Positions 24,585-35,231 of a stretch of DNA of 64,000 bases are shown piece by piece. Under the pieces are notes generated by a model. It was not told where the DNA came from and did no database searches. It saw only the letters and a list, made by a program, of their open reading frames with translations. Source of the stretch: Voacanga thouarsii (Eukaryota > Streptophyta > Magnoliopsida > Gentianales > Apocynaceae). Location: assembly GCA_026120185.1 (NCBI GenBank), contig JANUWF010001659.1, forward strand, positions 5,146,001 through 5,210,000, written 5' to 3'. The translations under genes were made by a program, and so were the position numbers. Numbering within the stretch: the stretch's first letter is position 1; each line of letters opens with the position of its first letter.

Positions 24585-25625
24585 ATGGCACCAAGGCGTC
24601 GAACAGTTGTGCATAGCAGAATGGTGCAGGAGAGTACATTCTCCACCCCAGAATTTGAGCAGATGCATCGTTTTCACCCCCGACGTGCAGGAGCACCCGC
24701 CACGCGAGCAGGAATTGGCTTCGGAGAGACATGGGATGTGACCATGGGTCAGGCTTTCGATAAAATGGCCTCGATCCTATAGAACTTGACTGAAAGAGTG
24801 GACAAGGTGGCCAAGAAACCACCGTGGGGAGAGGATGAGGCTCTAGAACGTTTCCTGAAGTTCCAGCCTCTCACATTCCAGGGGGAGGTGGAACAGGATG
24901 AGAAAGCCGAGCAATGTATTGAGCAGATGGAGGACATCTTCGCTACTTTGTAGTACTCGGAAGAGAGGATGGTGAAGTTCACTGCTTTTCAGCTGAGGGG
25001 ACCGTCTCGAGCATGGTGGCAGCGGGTACAGGGTGATTGGGATAAGGAGGAGCAGGAATGGACGTGGGACGATTTTACGGAGGCTTTCCGGGCTGAGTAC
25101 ATTCCTCGATGGGTGGCTGAGAAGAGGGAGGACGAATTCCAGACCCTCAGGCAGGGAGGCATGACCGTGGCCCAATACGCAGCCCGATTCATGCAGTTGT
25201 CCAAGTACTGCAAGTGCTTGGTAGATACGGAGCAGAAGTGCACCCAACAATTCGTGAAAAGGCTTAGGCCAGAGTTGAGGAAAGCATTGGCCCCACCGTC
25301 CCCTACATCGTACACTGCCACTGTGGACGCAGCTTCTCGGACGGAGAATGAAGATCGGCATCGACTGGTGAACCGACCCTTCCAACCAAGTCGTCCACCT
25401 ATGAGGCCTTCCGGCAATAAGCGACCTGCGGCCTTTATGCCGTGGGGAAACTGGGGTAAGCAGCCATGAGTGCCAGTAGCAGGACCGATGCAAGGCAGCC
25501 TGAATTGCCGGCTGTGTGGGAAGTAGGGCCACACCGAAAGAAACCGCTGGGGTAATAGGGGTATGAGGAGGTGCTTCAATTGTGGAGACCCGGGACACTT
25601 GAGAAACGTCTGTCCCAAACCTTTA
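24585..25625 (+). pseudogene. Tekay-type gag with zinc knuckles, pseudogene
   Basis: The start ATG at 24585 (MAPRRRTVVHSRMVQ) fits chromovirus gag openings. The capsid-type domain is seen as KFTAFQLRGPSRAWWQ, WTWDDFTEAFRAEYIPRW and MTVAQYAARFMQLSKYC (24972-25210). Two zinc knuckles follow: CRLCGK-stop-GHTERN-R (final Cys changed to Arg) and an intact CFNCGDPGHLRNVC (25572-25613). In-frame stops are at 24780, 24951, 25467 and 25524, several explained by single C-to-T or G-to-A changes. The frame is shared with the protease that follows. Confidence 0.9.
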
Positions 25626-26141
25626 AGGATTGAACAGACCGCGCCGGCCCAACCCATGGGAGGAAATAGAGGCGCCGCTGCTGGACCAGCCGGAGTAGGA
25701 GGCCTGAAGCCCCAGGTGAAGGCCAAAGTTTTTGCCCTTTTCCGAGAAGAAGTCGGAGCGGACGCCGCCGTGATCGAAGGTAACCTTTCTATCCAGGGTT
25801 GTCTTGTTAATGTTCTGATAAATCCAGGATCTACACACTCTTATGTAAGTAAAGTATGTGCTTCACGTCTGGGTTGGGAAGGAAATGAGCTGTCTTATAC
25901 CCTAGTAGTTAGTTCCCCCTTGGGAAAGGTGGTGGAAGCAGGCAAGAAAATGGGAAGTTGTGGAGTTGAGGTTGGGAAGGAGATTCTGGAGACCGACCTT
26001 ACAATCCTGCCCATGGACGATTATGACTTGATCTTGGGCATGGACTGGTTGTCGAAACACGGAGCTCGTGTGGACTGCAAGATCAAGACGGTGCAGTTTG
26101 TGAGACCTGGACGGGATGTAATTGAATTCAACGGCAAGTGA
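25626..26141 (+). pseudogene. Tekay-type aspartic protease, pseudogene
   Basis: The domain is in the same frame as gag. The active-site loop reads LINPGSTHSYVS near 25815-25850, where the family has LIDPG(A/S)THSF-S, so the catalytic Asp is Asn here. The second conserved part, DYDLILGMDWLSKHGARVDC, at about 26018-26080 is well kept. A TGA at 26139 ends the open stretch. The protease would have cut the polyprotein; with the Asp lost this copy is inactive. Confidence 0.85.
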
Positions 26142-27600
26142 ACGAAGGAACTAAAATTTCTTATTGCTGGAGCTAATGCCCGGAAGTTACTCAAGAAAGG
26201 ATGTACGGGATATTTGGGGTATCTCCTAAACAAACCAAAAGACCAGTGTACCTTGGAAAGTACAGATGTAGTGAAAGACTTTTCGGATGTGTTCCCTACG
26301 GAGCTCACTTCCCTACCCCTTGAACGGGACGTTGAGTTCACTGTGGATCTGATTCCCGGAGCAGAACCGGTATCAAGAACCCCCTACCGGATGGCACCAA
26401 CAGAGTTGAAGGAGTTGAAGGAGCAATTGGAAGAATTGCTAAGGTAAGGCTACATTCGGCCGAGTACGTCACCGTGGGGAGCCTCGGTGTTGTTTGTCAA
26501 GAAGAAAGATGGAACCTTGAGGCTATGTATCGACTATCGGGGACTGAACAATCTAACGATCAAGAATAAATACCCCTCTACCCTTGATCGATGAGTTATT
26601 TGATCAACTGCAAGGCGCTGCATGCTTTTCGAAGTTAGACCTACGACAAGGATACTATCAGGTGAGGATCAAAGAAGAAGACATTCCTAAGACTGCATCC
26701 AACACGCGGTATGGCCACTACGAATTTATAGTAATGCCGTTCGGTGAAACCAACGCACCGGCAGTATTCATGGATTTGATGCATCGCATTTTCCAACTAT
26801 ACCTGGACAAGTTCGTGGTTATATTCATCGATGACATTTTGATCTACTCTAAAAATCCGGAGGACCACACAGACCACTTAAGATTGGTCTTAGAGAAGCT
26901 AAGAGAATTTAAGCTTTACGCCAAATTCAGTAAGTGTGAGTTTTGGCTGAGCTCGGTGTCTTTCCTCGGACACGTGACATCCAAAGTGGGGATCAAGGTG
27001 GACCCTGCTAAGGTAGAAGTCGTAGCTAATTGGAAACAATCGGAGAACATTACCGAGATACGAAGTTTCCTTGGGTTGGCCGGGTACTATCGGCGTTTCA
27101 TTAAAAATTTCTCTACCTTAGCTTCACTAATGACGCGACTGTTGAAGAAGGATGTCATTTTTGCTTGGAGTGAGAAGTGCGAGAAGAGCTTCCAAGAACT
27201 TAAGAGGAGGTTGATTACAGCACCCATGCTGAGTCTGCCTGAGGCTGGTAAGCCCTATGCACTCTATACAGATGCATCCAAGGAATGACTAGGAGCTATG
27301 CTAATGCAGGAAGGGAAAGTCATAGCTTATGCATCTAGGAAATTAAAGCCGCATGAAGCTAATTATCCCACGCATGACCTAGAGCTAGCAGCTATAGTGT
27401 TCACCTTGAAGAAATGGCAACATTACTTGTATGGTGCACAATACGAGGTTTTCACGGACCATAAGAGTTTGAAGTACATCTTCACGCAAAAGGACTTGAA
27501 TCTCCGGCAGCGTAGGTGGATGGAGTTCCTAGAAGAATAGAAGTGCCCTATCAACTATCATCTGGGTAAAGCGAATGTGGTAGCAGATGCTCTAAGTTGG
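26142..27600 (+). pseudogene. Tekay-type reverse transcriptase and RNase H, pseudogene
   Basis: RT is recognised by FTVDLIPGAEPVSRTPYRMA near 26338, [17 protein letters not shown] near 26506, then [31 protein letters not shown] and the catalytic FIDDILIYS near 26824-26850. RNase H follows with [11 protein letters not shown] near 27250, [19 protein letters not shown] near 27350, [11 protein letters not shown] and NVVADALS. A TAA at 26445 and a one-base insertion near 26575-26583 break the RT; after the insertion the frame shifts by one. TGA 27286 and TAG 27538 break RNase H. The two Asp of the catalytic box are kept. Confidence 0.92.
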
Positions 27601-28536
27601 AAGGTGAAAATGGCACACCTAAGAATACAGGAGGTGTCGGCAGTCCAGGATATCCTGGAGAAAGAGGCGCAAGTGTAAGAGAGAAAGATCTGCGTGAGCA
27701 ACTTGACCCTGAAACCCGATCTGGACCAGGAAATTGTATCAGGTCAACAAGGCAGTGCAGAATTTCAAACTTTCAGGGAAAAAGAGATCGCGAGAGGAGG
27801 AAGCGATTTCCGAACCGATGAAAATGGGGTATTATACTTTCGGGACCGGATTTGTGTACCGGACATCCAAGACTTAAGGAAGAGGATACTGGACGAAGCG
27901 TATAAGTGAAAATATACCATACACCCTGGGGAGGTAAAGATGTACCAAGACTTGAAGAGGAAATATTAGTGGGCTGGAATGAAGAGGGATGTAGTTCAGC
28001 ATATGTCAACCTGCCTGACGTGCCAGAAGATTAAGATGGAGCATAAGAAGTCTGCAGGTTTACTGCAACCGTTACCGATTCCTGAGTGAAAATGGGAAGA
28101 GGTGACCATGGACTTTGTGACTGGCCTTCCGATGACCAAGTCACACAAAGATGCGATCTAGGTGGTAGTGGACCGATTGACCAAGACAGCACACTTCATA
28201 CTGGCCAACGTAAGGGACTCGATGGAATAGTTGGCTCAAACATATACCCGAGAAATTGTAAGGATGCATGATGTATTCCATGTCTCTCAGTTAAAGAGGT
28301 ACAACCCCGATCCGAGTCATGTACTCAATGAGGAACCGTTGGAGTTGCAACCCAATCTGAGTTATGTGGAGAGACCCGTCAAGATCCTGGAGCGGAGTAT
28401 CAAGACGCTTCGAAACAAGCAGATACCCATGGTGAAGATACTTTGGGATCATCATGGAGCCCAGGATGCAACGTGGGAAACGGAGGAATGGTTAAGACGG
28501 AAGTATCCGGATATGCTCGAAGGGTATGAAATCTGA
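27601..28536 (+). pseudogene. Tekay-type integrase with core deletion, fused to chromodomain, pseudogene
   Basis: The N-terminal zinc-binding part is visible as HPGEVKMYQDLKRKY and MSTCLTCQKIKMEHKK (27919-28055). The start of the catalytic core is seen as WEEVTMDFVTGLPM with the first catalytic Asp near 28110, and VVVDRLTKTAHFI. The sequence then jumps at 28255-28270 from AQTYTREIV straight to MHDVFHVSQLKRYNPDP, the chromodomain leader. The second Asp and the Glu of the DDE triad, and the integrase C-terminal part, are therefore gone. Stops are at 27676, 27907, 27967, 28087, 28159 and 28228. The chromodomain (ILWDHHGAQDATWETEEWLR) is open to TGA 28534. Confidence 0.9.
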
Positions 28537-28554
28537 TTTTCGGGATGAAATTCT

Positions 28555-28570
28555 CTTAAGGGGGAGGGGA
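28555..28570 (+). other. Polypurine tract of the Tekay-type element
   Basis: A TTAAGGGGGAGGGGA-type purine run lies directly before the 3' LTR start TGTAATACC at 28571. Confidence 0.75.
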
Positions 28571-31112
28571 TGTAATACCCCGCCCAAAACCACCTTTGAC
28601 TATGGGGAAAAGTCATGCATTGCATAGCATTTCGCATTTTATGTGGTAGCTTAGAATTATTTTATTTGCATGGATGCATGTAAATTTTTCCGTTGCTCTT
28701 GCATTTGAATTAATTGATGTGAAATAGTGGTGTTGTCAACACAAGCTGTCCGAAATTCCAGCATCTTTAGCTACAATCCAACTCTTCAAACCCTAGCTCA
28801 AAACACCTAAATACTCCTCATCAATTCAGGGTACCTTAGCTTCACAAAACCAGAATTTTACTCACACAAAATCACTAAAATTCGTCCAGCTTGTACACAG
28901 GATTTTTGCCAGCTTTGTGCAAGGAATTTCAGCCAGCCTTGCACACCTATTCCAACTGAAATTCTGCACACAAAACCCACCGAAAAACCCCTGAGAAAGC
29001 TATTTCCAGCACCTAAAACCCTCAATTTTCCTTTCAAAATTTTGGCAGAACTACAGCAGCCAAAACAGTCCAAAGCTTGTTATTCTCGCACAGAATTTTC
29101 GCACGGCTTGCACTGGATTTTCAGTCACCAAAATCCACATAAACTCTTCCTTGTTTGGCCTAAAATTCTGAACACACTCAACCATTCTCTTGAGCATTAT
29201 TTCGGCCAGCCTAGGGGAGCAAGTTGCAGATTATTTTCTCCCCTTAAACTCACCTAAAATCGGCAGCAAGGAGAGACATCACAAGCTGAAATTTTCGCCT
29301 TTGCTGTCCAAGAAACCTAAAGCTATTAGGAGTCTTTCTAAACATCACCATATAACCCTAAACCAATATTCTCCAACTCTAAATCATAGCAACCGTCTAC
29401 CCTCCCCATTCAACACAAAAATTTCAGCAACTTCTCTCTGCAAATTTTTGAAAACTCAAGAACTACTCTAAGCAAAAATCGAACACACCTTAAGGTAAGC
29501 AAAAATCCTCTCAACCTCTTGATGCCATTTTCTCTAATGATTCTTTTCTCATTCTTCTTCCCTTAAATCACGCCCCATAGAGGCTGATTTCATCTTCTTC
29601 TTTAATTTTCGGTCAAGAGGAGCAAAGGAGGTAGCTTTTCTCTTCTTCTCAAGTGAACTCGGGACGATCACCATAGGAGCATCGAGACCTCATTACCCGG
29701 TTTTTGCAAGGTAAGGGAATACCCACCCTTGATGTCGAAAGTAAAGTTTAATGATGTATATTAGTAGGATAAACATGTGGTCATTGTGTATGATCTTTGG
29801 GGATTGGATAGTTTACTTGGAATTAAATAGGGGATTGTGAATTGTTGTGAAAATAAATGAGATTAGAGCATGTTTGAATTAATTGAGACCCTGATCATGA
29901 TATTATATGGTTTAGATCAGGAGGATAATTGAGGAAAGCAAGCTGTGAATTTATCACGTTTATCTGAGGTATATCAAGTAAGTCCTTGCATAAACTCTTT
30001 TGTTAAATGTTGTGATGGTAAGTCTTTATATAAACTGTTTTGTTAAATGTTGTGATGGCAAGTCTATGTTGTGAAGCTTAGTAAAGCTATTGTTGAACTA
30101 TGATTATTTGGGTTGTAAACGTAGATGATTATTCTTTAAACGGTTCTGTCAAACTAATGATTTTATCAAGAAAACTATTCTTTCCTAAATTTTTAGAAAA
30201 CTCTTTTAGAGAAAAACCACATTGTACAAAGCGAAGGTGTGGAGATATTTTGAATCAGGAATTGACGGATATGTTCGTTGAGTACTCAATAAGGGTAGGC
30301 TAACAATACTAGTCTTGGAGGACTAGCGTAAGTCTTCTGGCAGGAGGCCACCTCCAGAAGATGAACTCTGCTTGAAAATGCGACAGTGTTGGTTGGTCAG
30401 GGCAGTCCAAGTTAGCATCTGTACCTGGTATGGTATTATTTATATTCCCGGCATGGACACCCGGATGGTTTTGTTGGGTGTAGAGATGGTGGAGTATCTC
30501 ACCCGGTGGGCTGTACACTCACCTTGATCAGAACACCCAACGTGTGGTAATCTGGTCCGGACAAGGTGCACAAAGTGTGGTGCCTTGGCCATTTTGTTCT
30601 CATGGAGCCCAACGTGTGGTGACATGATTGTTTATTCGAGTGGAGGATTTATTTTGTACAAAGTGTGACAATGAGAAAAACCCACTCCTTGCGAAAAGAG
30701 ATTGTTTATGACTTGCCAAATTATTTCTACAAATGTTTGCACATTGCATACACGGACTATTCAAAACACCATGTGCACACACATGACTTACTGAGATTTA
30801 TTCTCACACTGTTTTACATCATGTTTTCTGGAGATAGATTGGGTTGAGGCAGCAGGGCGTGATAGTAGAGGCTTCGGCTATTTTTCCTATGCTGTTCTAG
30901 GAGACTTTTGTCGTTTATACTTCTGAAAAATATTTGTTTTATTTCGTTTTGCTCCAAGTTGAGCCTGATGTAATAAGAGTATTTCTTTATTTATCTAAGT
31001 TGATTCCTTTGGAGATTGCCTTTATATTTTATACCTCGTTCTAAAGACCCCTTGTCCTACGGGACGGGGGGACATCCCGCTCTTTTAGGGTACGTAGTTG
31101 TGGGGTGTTACA
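28571..31112 (+). repeat. 3' LTR of the Tekay-type element
   Basis: 2542 bp, same ends as the 5' LTR. From about 29574 to the end it aligns almost base for base with 21846-23383. It lacks the 5' LTR segment with the B-box-like word: the jump lies at 28736, just after AGTGGTGTTGT. Confidence 0.9.
30333..30361 (+). other. Conserved LTR hairpin (copy 3)
   Basis: Arms TCTTCTGG (30333-30340) and CCAGAAGA (30354-30361) with a CAGGAGGCCACCT-type loop, as in the 5' LTR. Confidence 0.6.
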
Positions 31113-31680
31113 TAGGTAATTAAATGTTAATTGATGTTTGTCGAGACCAAGGATTCATTGGTTAATTTTATGTTTTGAATTCGCCGAGACCAAGGGAATT
31201 TAATCAAGGATTGTGTTTAATGCATCTTTTAGATGAATTAGGTGAGACGAGGCGAAGTGATTCTAATTTATCAAGAAGGTAGTGATTTCATGGATTGAAA
31301 AAGGAGTTTATCTTAATCCTTCATGATGCCAAGAGAATAATTAGTTATGATAATGCTTGGGTACTTTAAGATCATGATTATCAAAATAATGGTTTGAGTT
31401 ACATACTTCTCCATCCTTGACATGTATATATTATATTATTTTATTTTATTTTATTTTCCTTTTTATTTCGTTTTCACTTTATTGAGTCGGTTAAACAATG
31501 AAAGAAAAGTGATTAATGCATACTTGTTCCTGGAGGATCGACACTCATTTGAACCCTATGCTATATTTATGATAAGTACGCTTGCTCATATGTGTAATTT
31601 GAGGTTAACGTTTCAATTTAACTTGATTGGGAATGTGCTTAGGTTTTATATGATTTTTATACCCAAATCTAAGCACATCA

Positions 31681-31702
31681 AGTTTTTGGCGCCATTGCTA
31701 GG
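31681..31702 (+). other. PBS-like remnant after the 3' LTR of the Athila-like element
   Basis: AGTTTTTGGCGCCATTGCTAG follows the LTR end and parallels the internal start AGTTTTTGGCGTCGTTGCC after the 5' LTR (9603). A true 3' LTR would be followed by flanking DNA, so this looks like the first bases of another internal region. Confidence 0.55.
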
Positions 31703-31853
31703 CAGGGAAACCTTTAACCTTTGAGCTTTAGCATGTCAGGCAGGGAAACCTTTAACCTTAGCAATCATAAGATCACTGACCTTCAACTGCTGGTGAGCTA
31801 CAGTAGCCATGGTGGCGATAGCATTCTTGGAAACTTTTCTTCGAGCTTTTTCG
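31695..31853 (-). pseudogene. HUA2-like PWWP protein, exon-1 fragment
   Basis: On the minus strand an ATG at 31810-31808 opens MATVAHQQLKVSDLMIAKVK, followed by GFPA and then TGA where a Trp codon would stand. The preceding bases read KARRKVSKNAIAT. This resembles the N-terminus of HUA2-like PWWP-domain proteins, in which a basic Ala-rich leader is followed by a GDLVLAKVKGFPAWPA-type strand of the PWWP fold. The KVKGFPA-encoding bases are repeated a second time at about 31695-31715, also followed by a stop. Only about 35 residues are preserved, next to an LTR, so it is a captured or truncated fragment and not a gene. Recognition rests on one motif. Confidence 0.45.
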
Positions 31854-32580
31854 ATAGAAAAGCTTTAGACCCAACAATCAAGCTAGACACATGCACTCAA
31901 TAACGAAGAAATTTGGGAGGAAGGGAAAAGCCAGGAACACTGAACAAAGAAAATGAAAAATCTGGGAAAAGCAAAGCTATGTCGTTTTGCATTTTTTTTT
32001 TTTTCTTGTCAGCATTAATGAGATTTATTTTTTGTATTTAATGATTTAATATGATCAGTATCCATTACATGTACCAGACATTTTTTATTAAATGAAATTA
32101 ATCAATTTACTAATTTGAAACTTTTGTAATATTTTCTATTTTATCAAATTTTCTCATTTTTAGTTTTATGTTTCTTTAAAATTTCATGACAAATATTTCA
32201 TTATTTTCTTGAATTTGCATGTTTTTAAAAATATTCCTTCACAAATTTATCCAAAGATTTTTTTAGAAAATTTTTTCTTTTGTTTTTTAATTTTTATGTT
32301 TCGAAAAAAAAAAAAAAGCAACACATTTCGTTACAAATATGTCCCAAAATTGGGAGTGCATTTTTATTAAAAGAAAAAATTGCATTTCCTACTAATACAA
32401 TTATTTTTTAACTTTTTGCTTCAGTTTTATATTTTTAAAAAAATCCATTGCAATAAAATCTCAAATTAGGGATGAATTTGTGTAGGATTCTATTAGAATA
32501 AAATTTTTATTTTGTTTTTTTAAAAATTAAATTACTACGTAGTTCAAGTTGCATCCTCCCAAGGATGTAATGCAAAAGGA

Positions 32581-32942
32581 AAAAAAGAAAAGAAAAAGAA
32601 AGAGATAAGGAAGCATCCTCCCAAGGATGTATTAGATGCTTCTAGTCTTTTTTTTTTTTTTTTTTCCCTTCGAAGTATCATCCTAGGGAGGACGCTTTCT
32701 TGTCTCTCTCCTTTTTTCTTTTTCAACTTTTGTTTGTTTGCCCTTTTTTTTATTTTTTATTTTTATTTTACTTTTGTTTGTTGCTCTACATTTTTTAAGT
32801 TAGTATTAGTAAGATGTATTTTCCTCGAACAAGGTCCTCAATAATGCAACATAAAAACATTTTTTTAAAATTATTTAGAATAATTTTTATTTATTAATTA
32901 ATTTATTAAATTTTACCCAGTTTGCTGAAGTAATAACCTCTC

Positions 32943-32992
<50 letters not shown>

Positions 32993-33178
32993 CTCATAAC
33001 GTTTAAAAAATCTATGGCTTCTATGTTAAAGGTTTAAATTAAAAATTACACACTTTAAATTAAATTAGCTTTAAAATATAATTAAATACGTTTGTAATAT
33101 ATGTAACATTAAGATTATTGTTCTGCATGTAATCACCTAAATCACACCCTGTCTTCATAAAAAAAAAAAAAAAAAATA
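32581..33178. other. Gene-free AT-rich spacer with a (TA)n tract
   Basis: It holds pyrimidine-rich and A/T-rich sequence, a short inverted echo of the CATCCTCCCAAGGATG word near 32610-32630, and (TA)n at 32946-32990. No gene. Confidence 0.6.
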
Positions 33179-33736
33179 GCAATCAAGCTAGACACATGCG
33201 CTCAATAACGAAGAAAAAGGGAAAGGCAGGAAGAAAGGAAAAGTCGGGACGACTGAACAAAGAAAAGGAAAAAGCCGGGGAAAGCAAAGCTGTGTCGTTT
33301 TGCATTTTTTTTTTTTTTTTGGTGTCAAAATTAATGAGATTTATTTTTTTATTTCATTATTTAATATGATCAGTATCCATTACATGTAACCGACATCTTT
33401 TGATTAAATGAAATTAATCAATTTACTAATTTGATACTTTTGTAATATTATCAATTTTTATTAACAATATATTTGATTACTTTTTAAAAAATTATATTAT
33501 TTGTAATAACGAAGGAAATTTTTATTTATTTGTATACACTATATATCCTCTGAAATATCAAATGCACTGATAATGACATAAAGACTTTCCTTTGAAGGGA
33601 AAATAAATTCATTACTTACATTATTTTAAATAAAATACTTTAAATAACTAGCCTCTATTATCCCTTAACAAAATTAAACTCCATCTTAAAATGAACGAAT
33701 TTGCTTTAGGTTTAAAAGTTTGAATATTTCGTTAAG

Positions 33737-33763
33737 ACATACATACATATATACATACATACA

Positions 33764-33797
<34 letters not shown>

Positions 33798-33802
33798 CAT
33801 AC

Positions 33803-33860
<58 letters not shown>
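33737..33860. repeat. (ACAT)n followed by (TA)n microsatellite
   Basis: About 80 bases of ACAT units with interruptions run into about 45 bases of TA units. The open frame across it on the minus strand is a simple-sequence artefact. Confidence 0.95.
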
Positions 33861-33865
<5 letters not shown>

Positions 33866-34842
33866 TAGCAAAGAATAGTACCACTTTAAAAAAACAAACG
33901 GTAATGTCTAATTAATTAGTAGTTCAGATGAAAGGATGATAATATCATGGGAAGAGTAAGACTAGAAAAAAGAACTAAATTATGCATTGATTAATTAATG
34001 GGGACCTATATATTGAGAAAAATGACTAAATTATTCATTGATTAATTAGGGATGTCATTTAGCATTTTGAATTGATTTTAGATTTAAACTTTTGATTTTA
34101 ATTCAACTTTAACTAATTTAAGATGACATCAACTCGAACAAAATTATATAAAATCAAACATAACCGAACATATTAAAATAGAAATATGAACATCCAATTT
34201 CAAATAAATTGATTATATAATTTAAGTTGAATTTTCCTACAATTTTTTTTTCCTGAATTTCTATTGTTTGTAAAAATAAATTGTCACTAATCTTTCTATT
34301 TTTTTAAATTTTTGAAAATTTCTGTCACAAATCATTTTTTTTTTTTCTAAAACTTCCGTCAAAACTAAGTCCCTAGATTTCTTATTCTGTTTTTTTTTTT
34401 TGAAATTTTCTTGTTTTTTTAGTTTTATGTATCTTTAAAATTTCATGACAAATATTTCTTTATTTTTTAAAATTTGTATGCTATTGAAAAAAATTCCATC
34501 ACAAATTTATCCTAAGAATTTTTTAAATTTTTTTCTTTTGTTTTAAAATTTTTGTGTTTCAGAAAAAAAAAAAAAAAGGCAACACTTTTCGTTTCAAATA
34601 TACCCCTAAATTGGGAATGGATTTGTATTAAAAGAAAAATCACATTTCCTGCTCATACAATTATTTTTAAAATTTTTAACTCTTTTGTTTTTATTTAAAA
34701 AAAAAAATCCATTGCAACAAAATCTTAAATTAGGGATGAATTTGTGAAGGATTCTATTAGAATATAATTATTATTTTATTTTATTAAAAATTAAATTACT
34801 AAGCAGTTCAAGTTGCATGCTCCCAAGGATGTAATGCAAAAA

Positions 34843-35231
34843 AAAATAATAATAAAAAGAAACAAGGAAGCCTTTATTTTGCAAAATTTGGTCCCTAAGC
34901 GAATGTTCGATTATGTCACCTTGTACGTGATTTTCTGGGAACAAGGATCGTTTATTGAGAAGTAAGACTGCCTGTAATAGTGTAAATCAATCAGGCAGTT
35001 AATGGGTAATTTTTATTCTGCCTGCAATTGGTCAGGACCGATCAATTTGTGTAAAAAAAACAGATACTGTTATAATTCCCTGGGCATTGAAAAGGGTCTC
35101 TGGTCTATATTGAAATTTACAATGGTCGATACAGAGGGAATGTCCTCTAAGATGTTGTAGCGAGGTTTCAGGCCATGCAGGGAATGCGAGCTTAATCTCT
35201 GTGAGGTCAGATGTCACGAAGGATTCGCATG
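34843..35231. other. Unassigned stretch before the copia solo LTR
   Basis: Less AT-rich than its surroundings. A minus-strand frame of 74 codons (35032-35256) contains FPAWPET but runs into the LTR and shows no domain. I see no supported gene. Confidence 0.4.

Larger units (their letters stand above)
20691..31112 (+). mobile_element. Tekay/Del-type chromovirus, 10.4 kb, defective
   Basis: The element is TG...CA, flanked by the perfect duplication TAGGT (20686-20690 and 31113-31117) and inserted in an LTR of the Athila-like element. It has LTRs 20691-23383 and 28571-31112, an initiator-Met-type primer site, an extra upstream ORF, and gag-protease-RT-RNase H-integrase-chromodomain in one polyprotein order. 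The coding region has about fourteen stops, one frameshift and a large integrase deletion, while the last 1.5 kb of the LTRs is nearly identical. Confidence 0.92.
8091..31680 (+). mobile_element. Athila-like Ty3/gypsy element, non-autonomous, with nested insertions
   Basis: The element has two LTRs of about 1.5 kb (8091-9602; 19730-31680 interrupted), a tRNA-Asp-type primer site, a gag pseudogene, a second ORF of plant-transposon type and a G-rich polypurine tract. I find no protease, RT or integrase between gag and the second ORF, so it matches the non-autonomous, gag-carrying class related to Athila. It hosts a 4.3 kb solo LTR and a 10.4 kb Tekay-type element. The base after the 3' LTR is not a target duplication of ACATG (8086-8090); a PBS-like remnant follows instead. 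Confidence 0.75.
19730..31680 (+). repeat. 3' LTR of the Athila-like element, interrupted
   Basis: The LTR parts are 19730-20690 and 31118-31680, together about 1.52 kb like the 5' LTR. They are separated by the Tekay-type element and a duplicated TAGGT. Removing the insertion restores the order seen in the 5' LTR around GGGCTAGGTAATTAAAGG (9041). It ends AAGCACATCA, then a PBS-like remnant follows instead of flanking DNA. Confidence 0.8.
31878..34842. repeat. Diverged tandem duplication with an inserted segment
   Basis: Unit 1 (31878-32580) and unit 2 (33179-34842) share an ordered series of phrases: AATCAAGCTAGACACATGC, GTCGTTTTGCATTTTTT, AATATGATCAGTATCCATTA, TTTAAAATTTCATGACAAAT and TTCAAGTTGCATCCTCCCAA. 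Unit 2 has about 0.9 kb extra (about 33455-34400), including a long microsatellite. No coding sequence is seen. Confidence 0.75.

Noticed and set aside
24843..25726. Long minus-strand frames of 245-251 codons opposite the Tekay gag
   Set aside because: Antisense shadows of a GC-richer coding stretch; the plus strand clearly encodes gag with zinc knuckles.
33686..33871. Minus-strand frame rich in [16 protein letters not shown]
   Set aside because: Translation of the ACAT/TA microsatellite.
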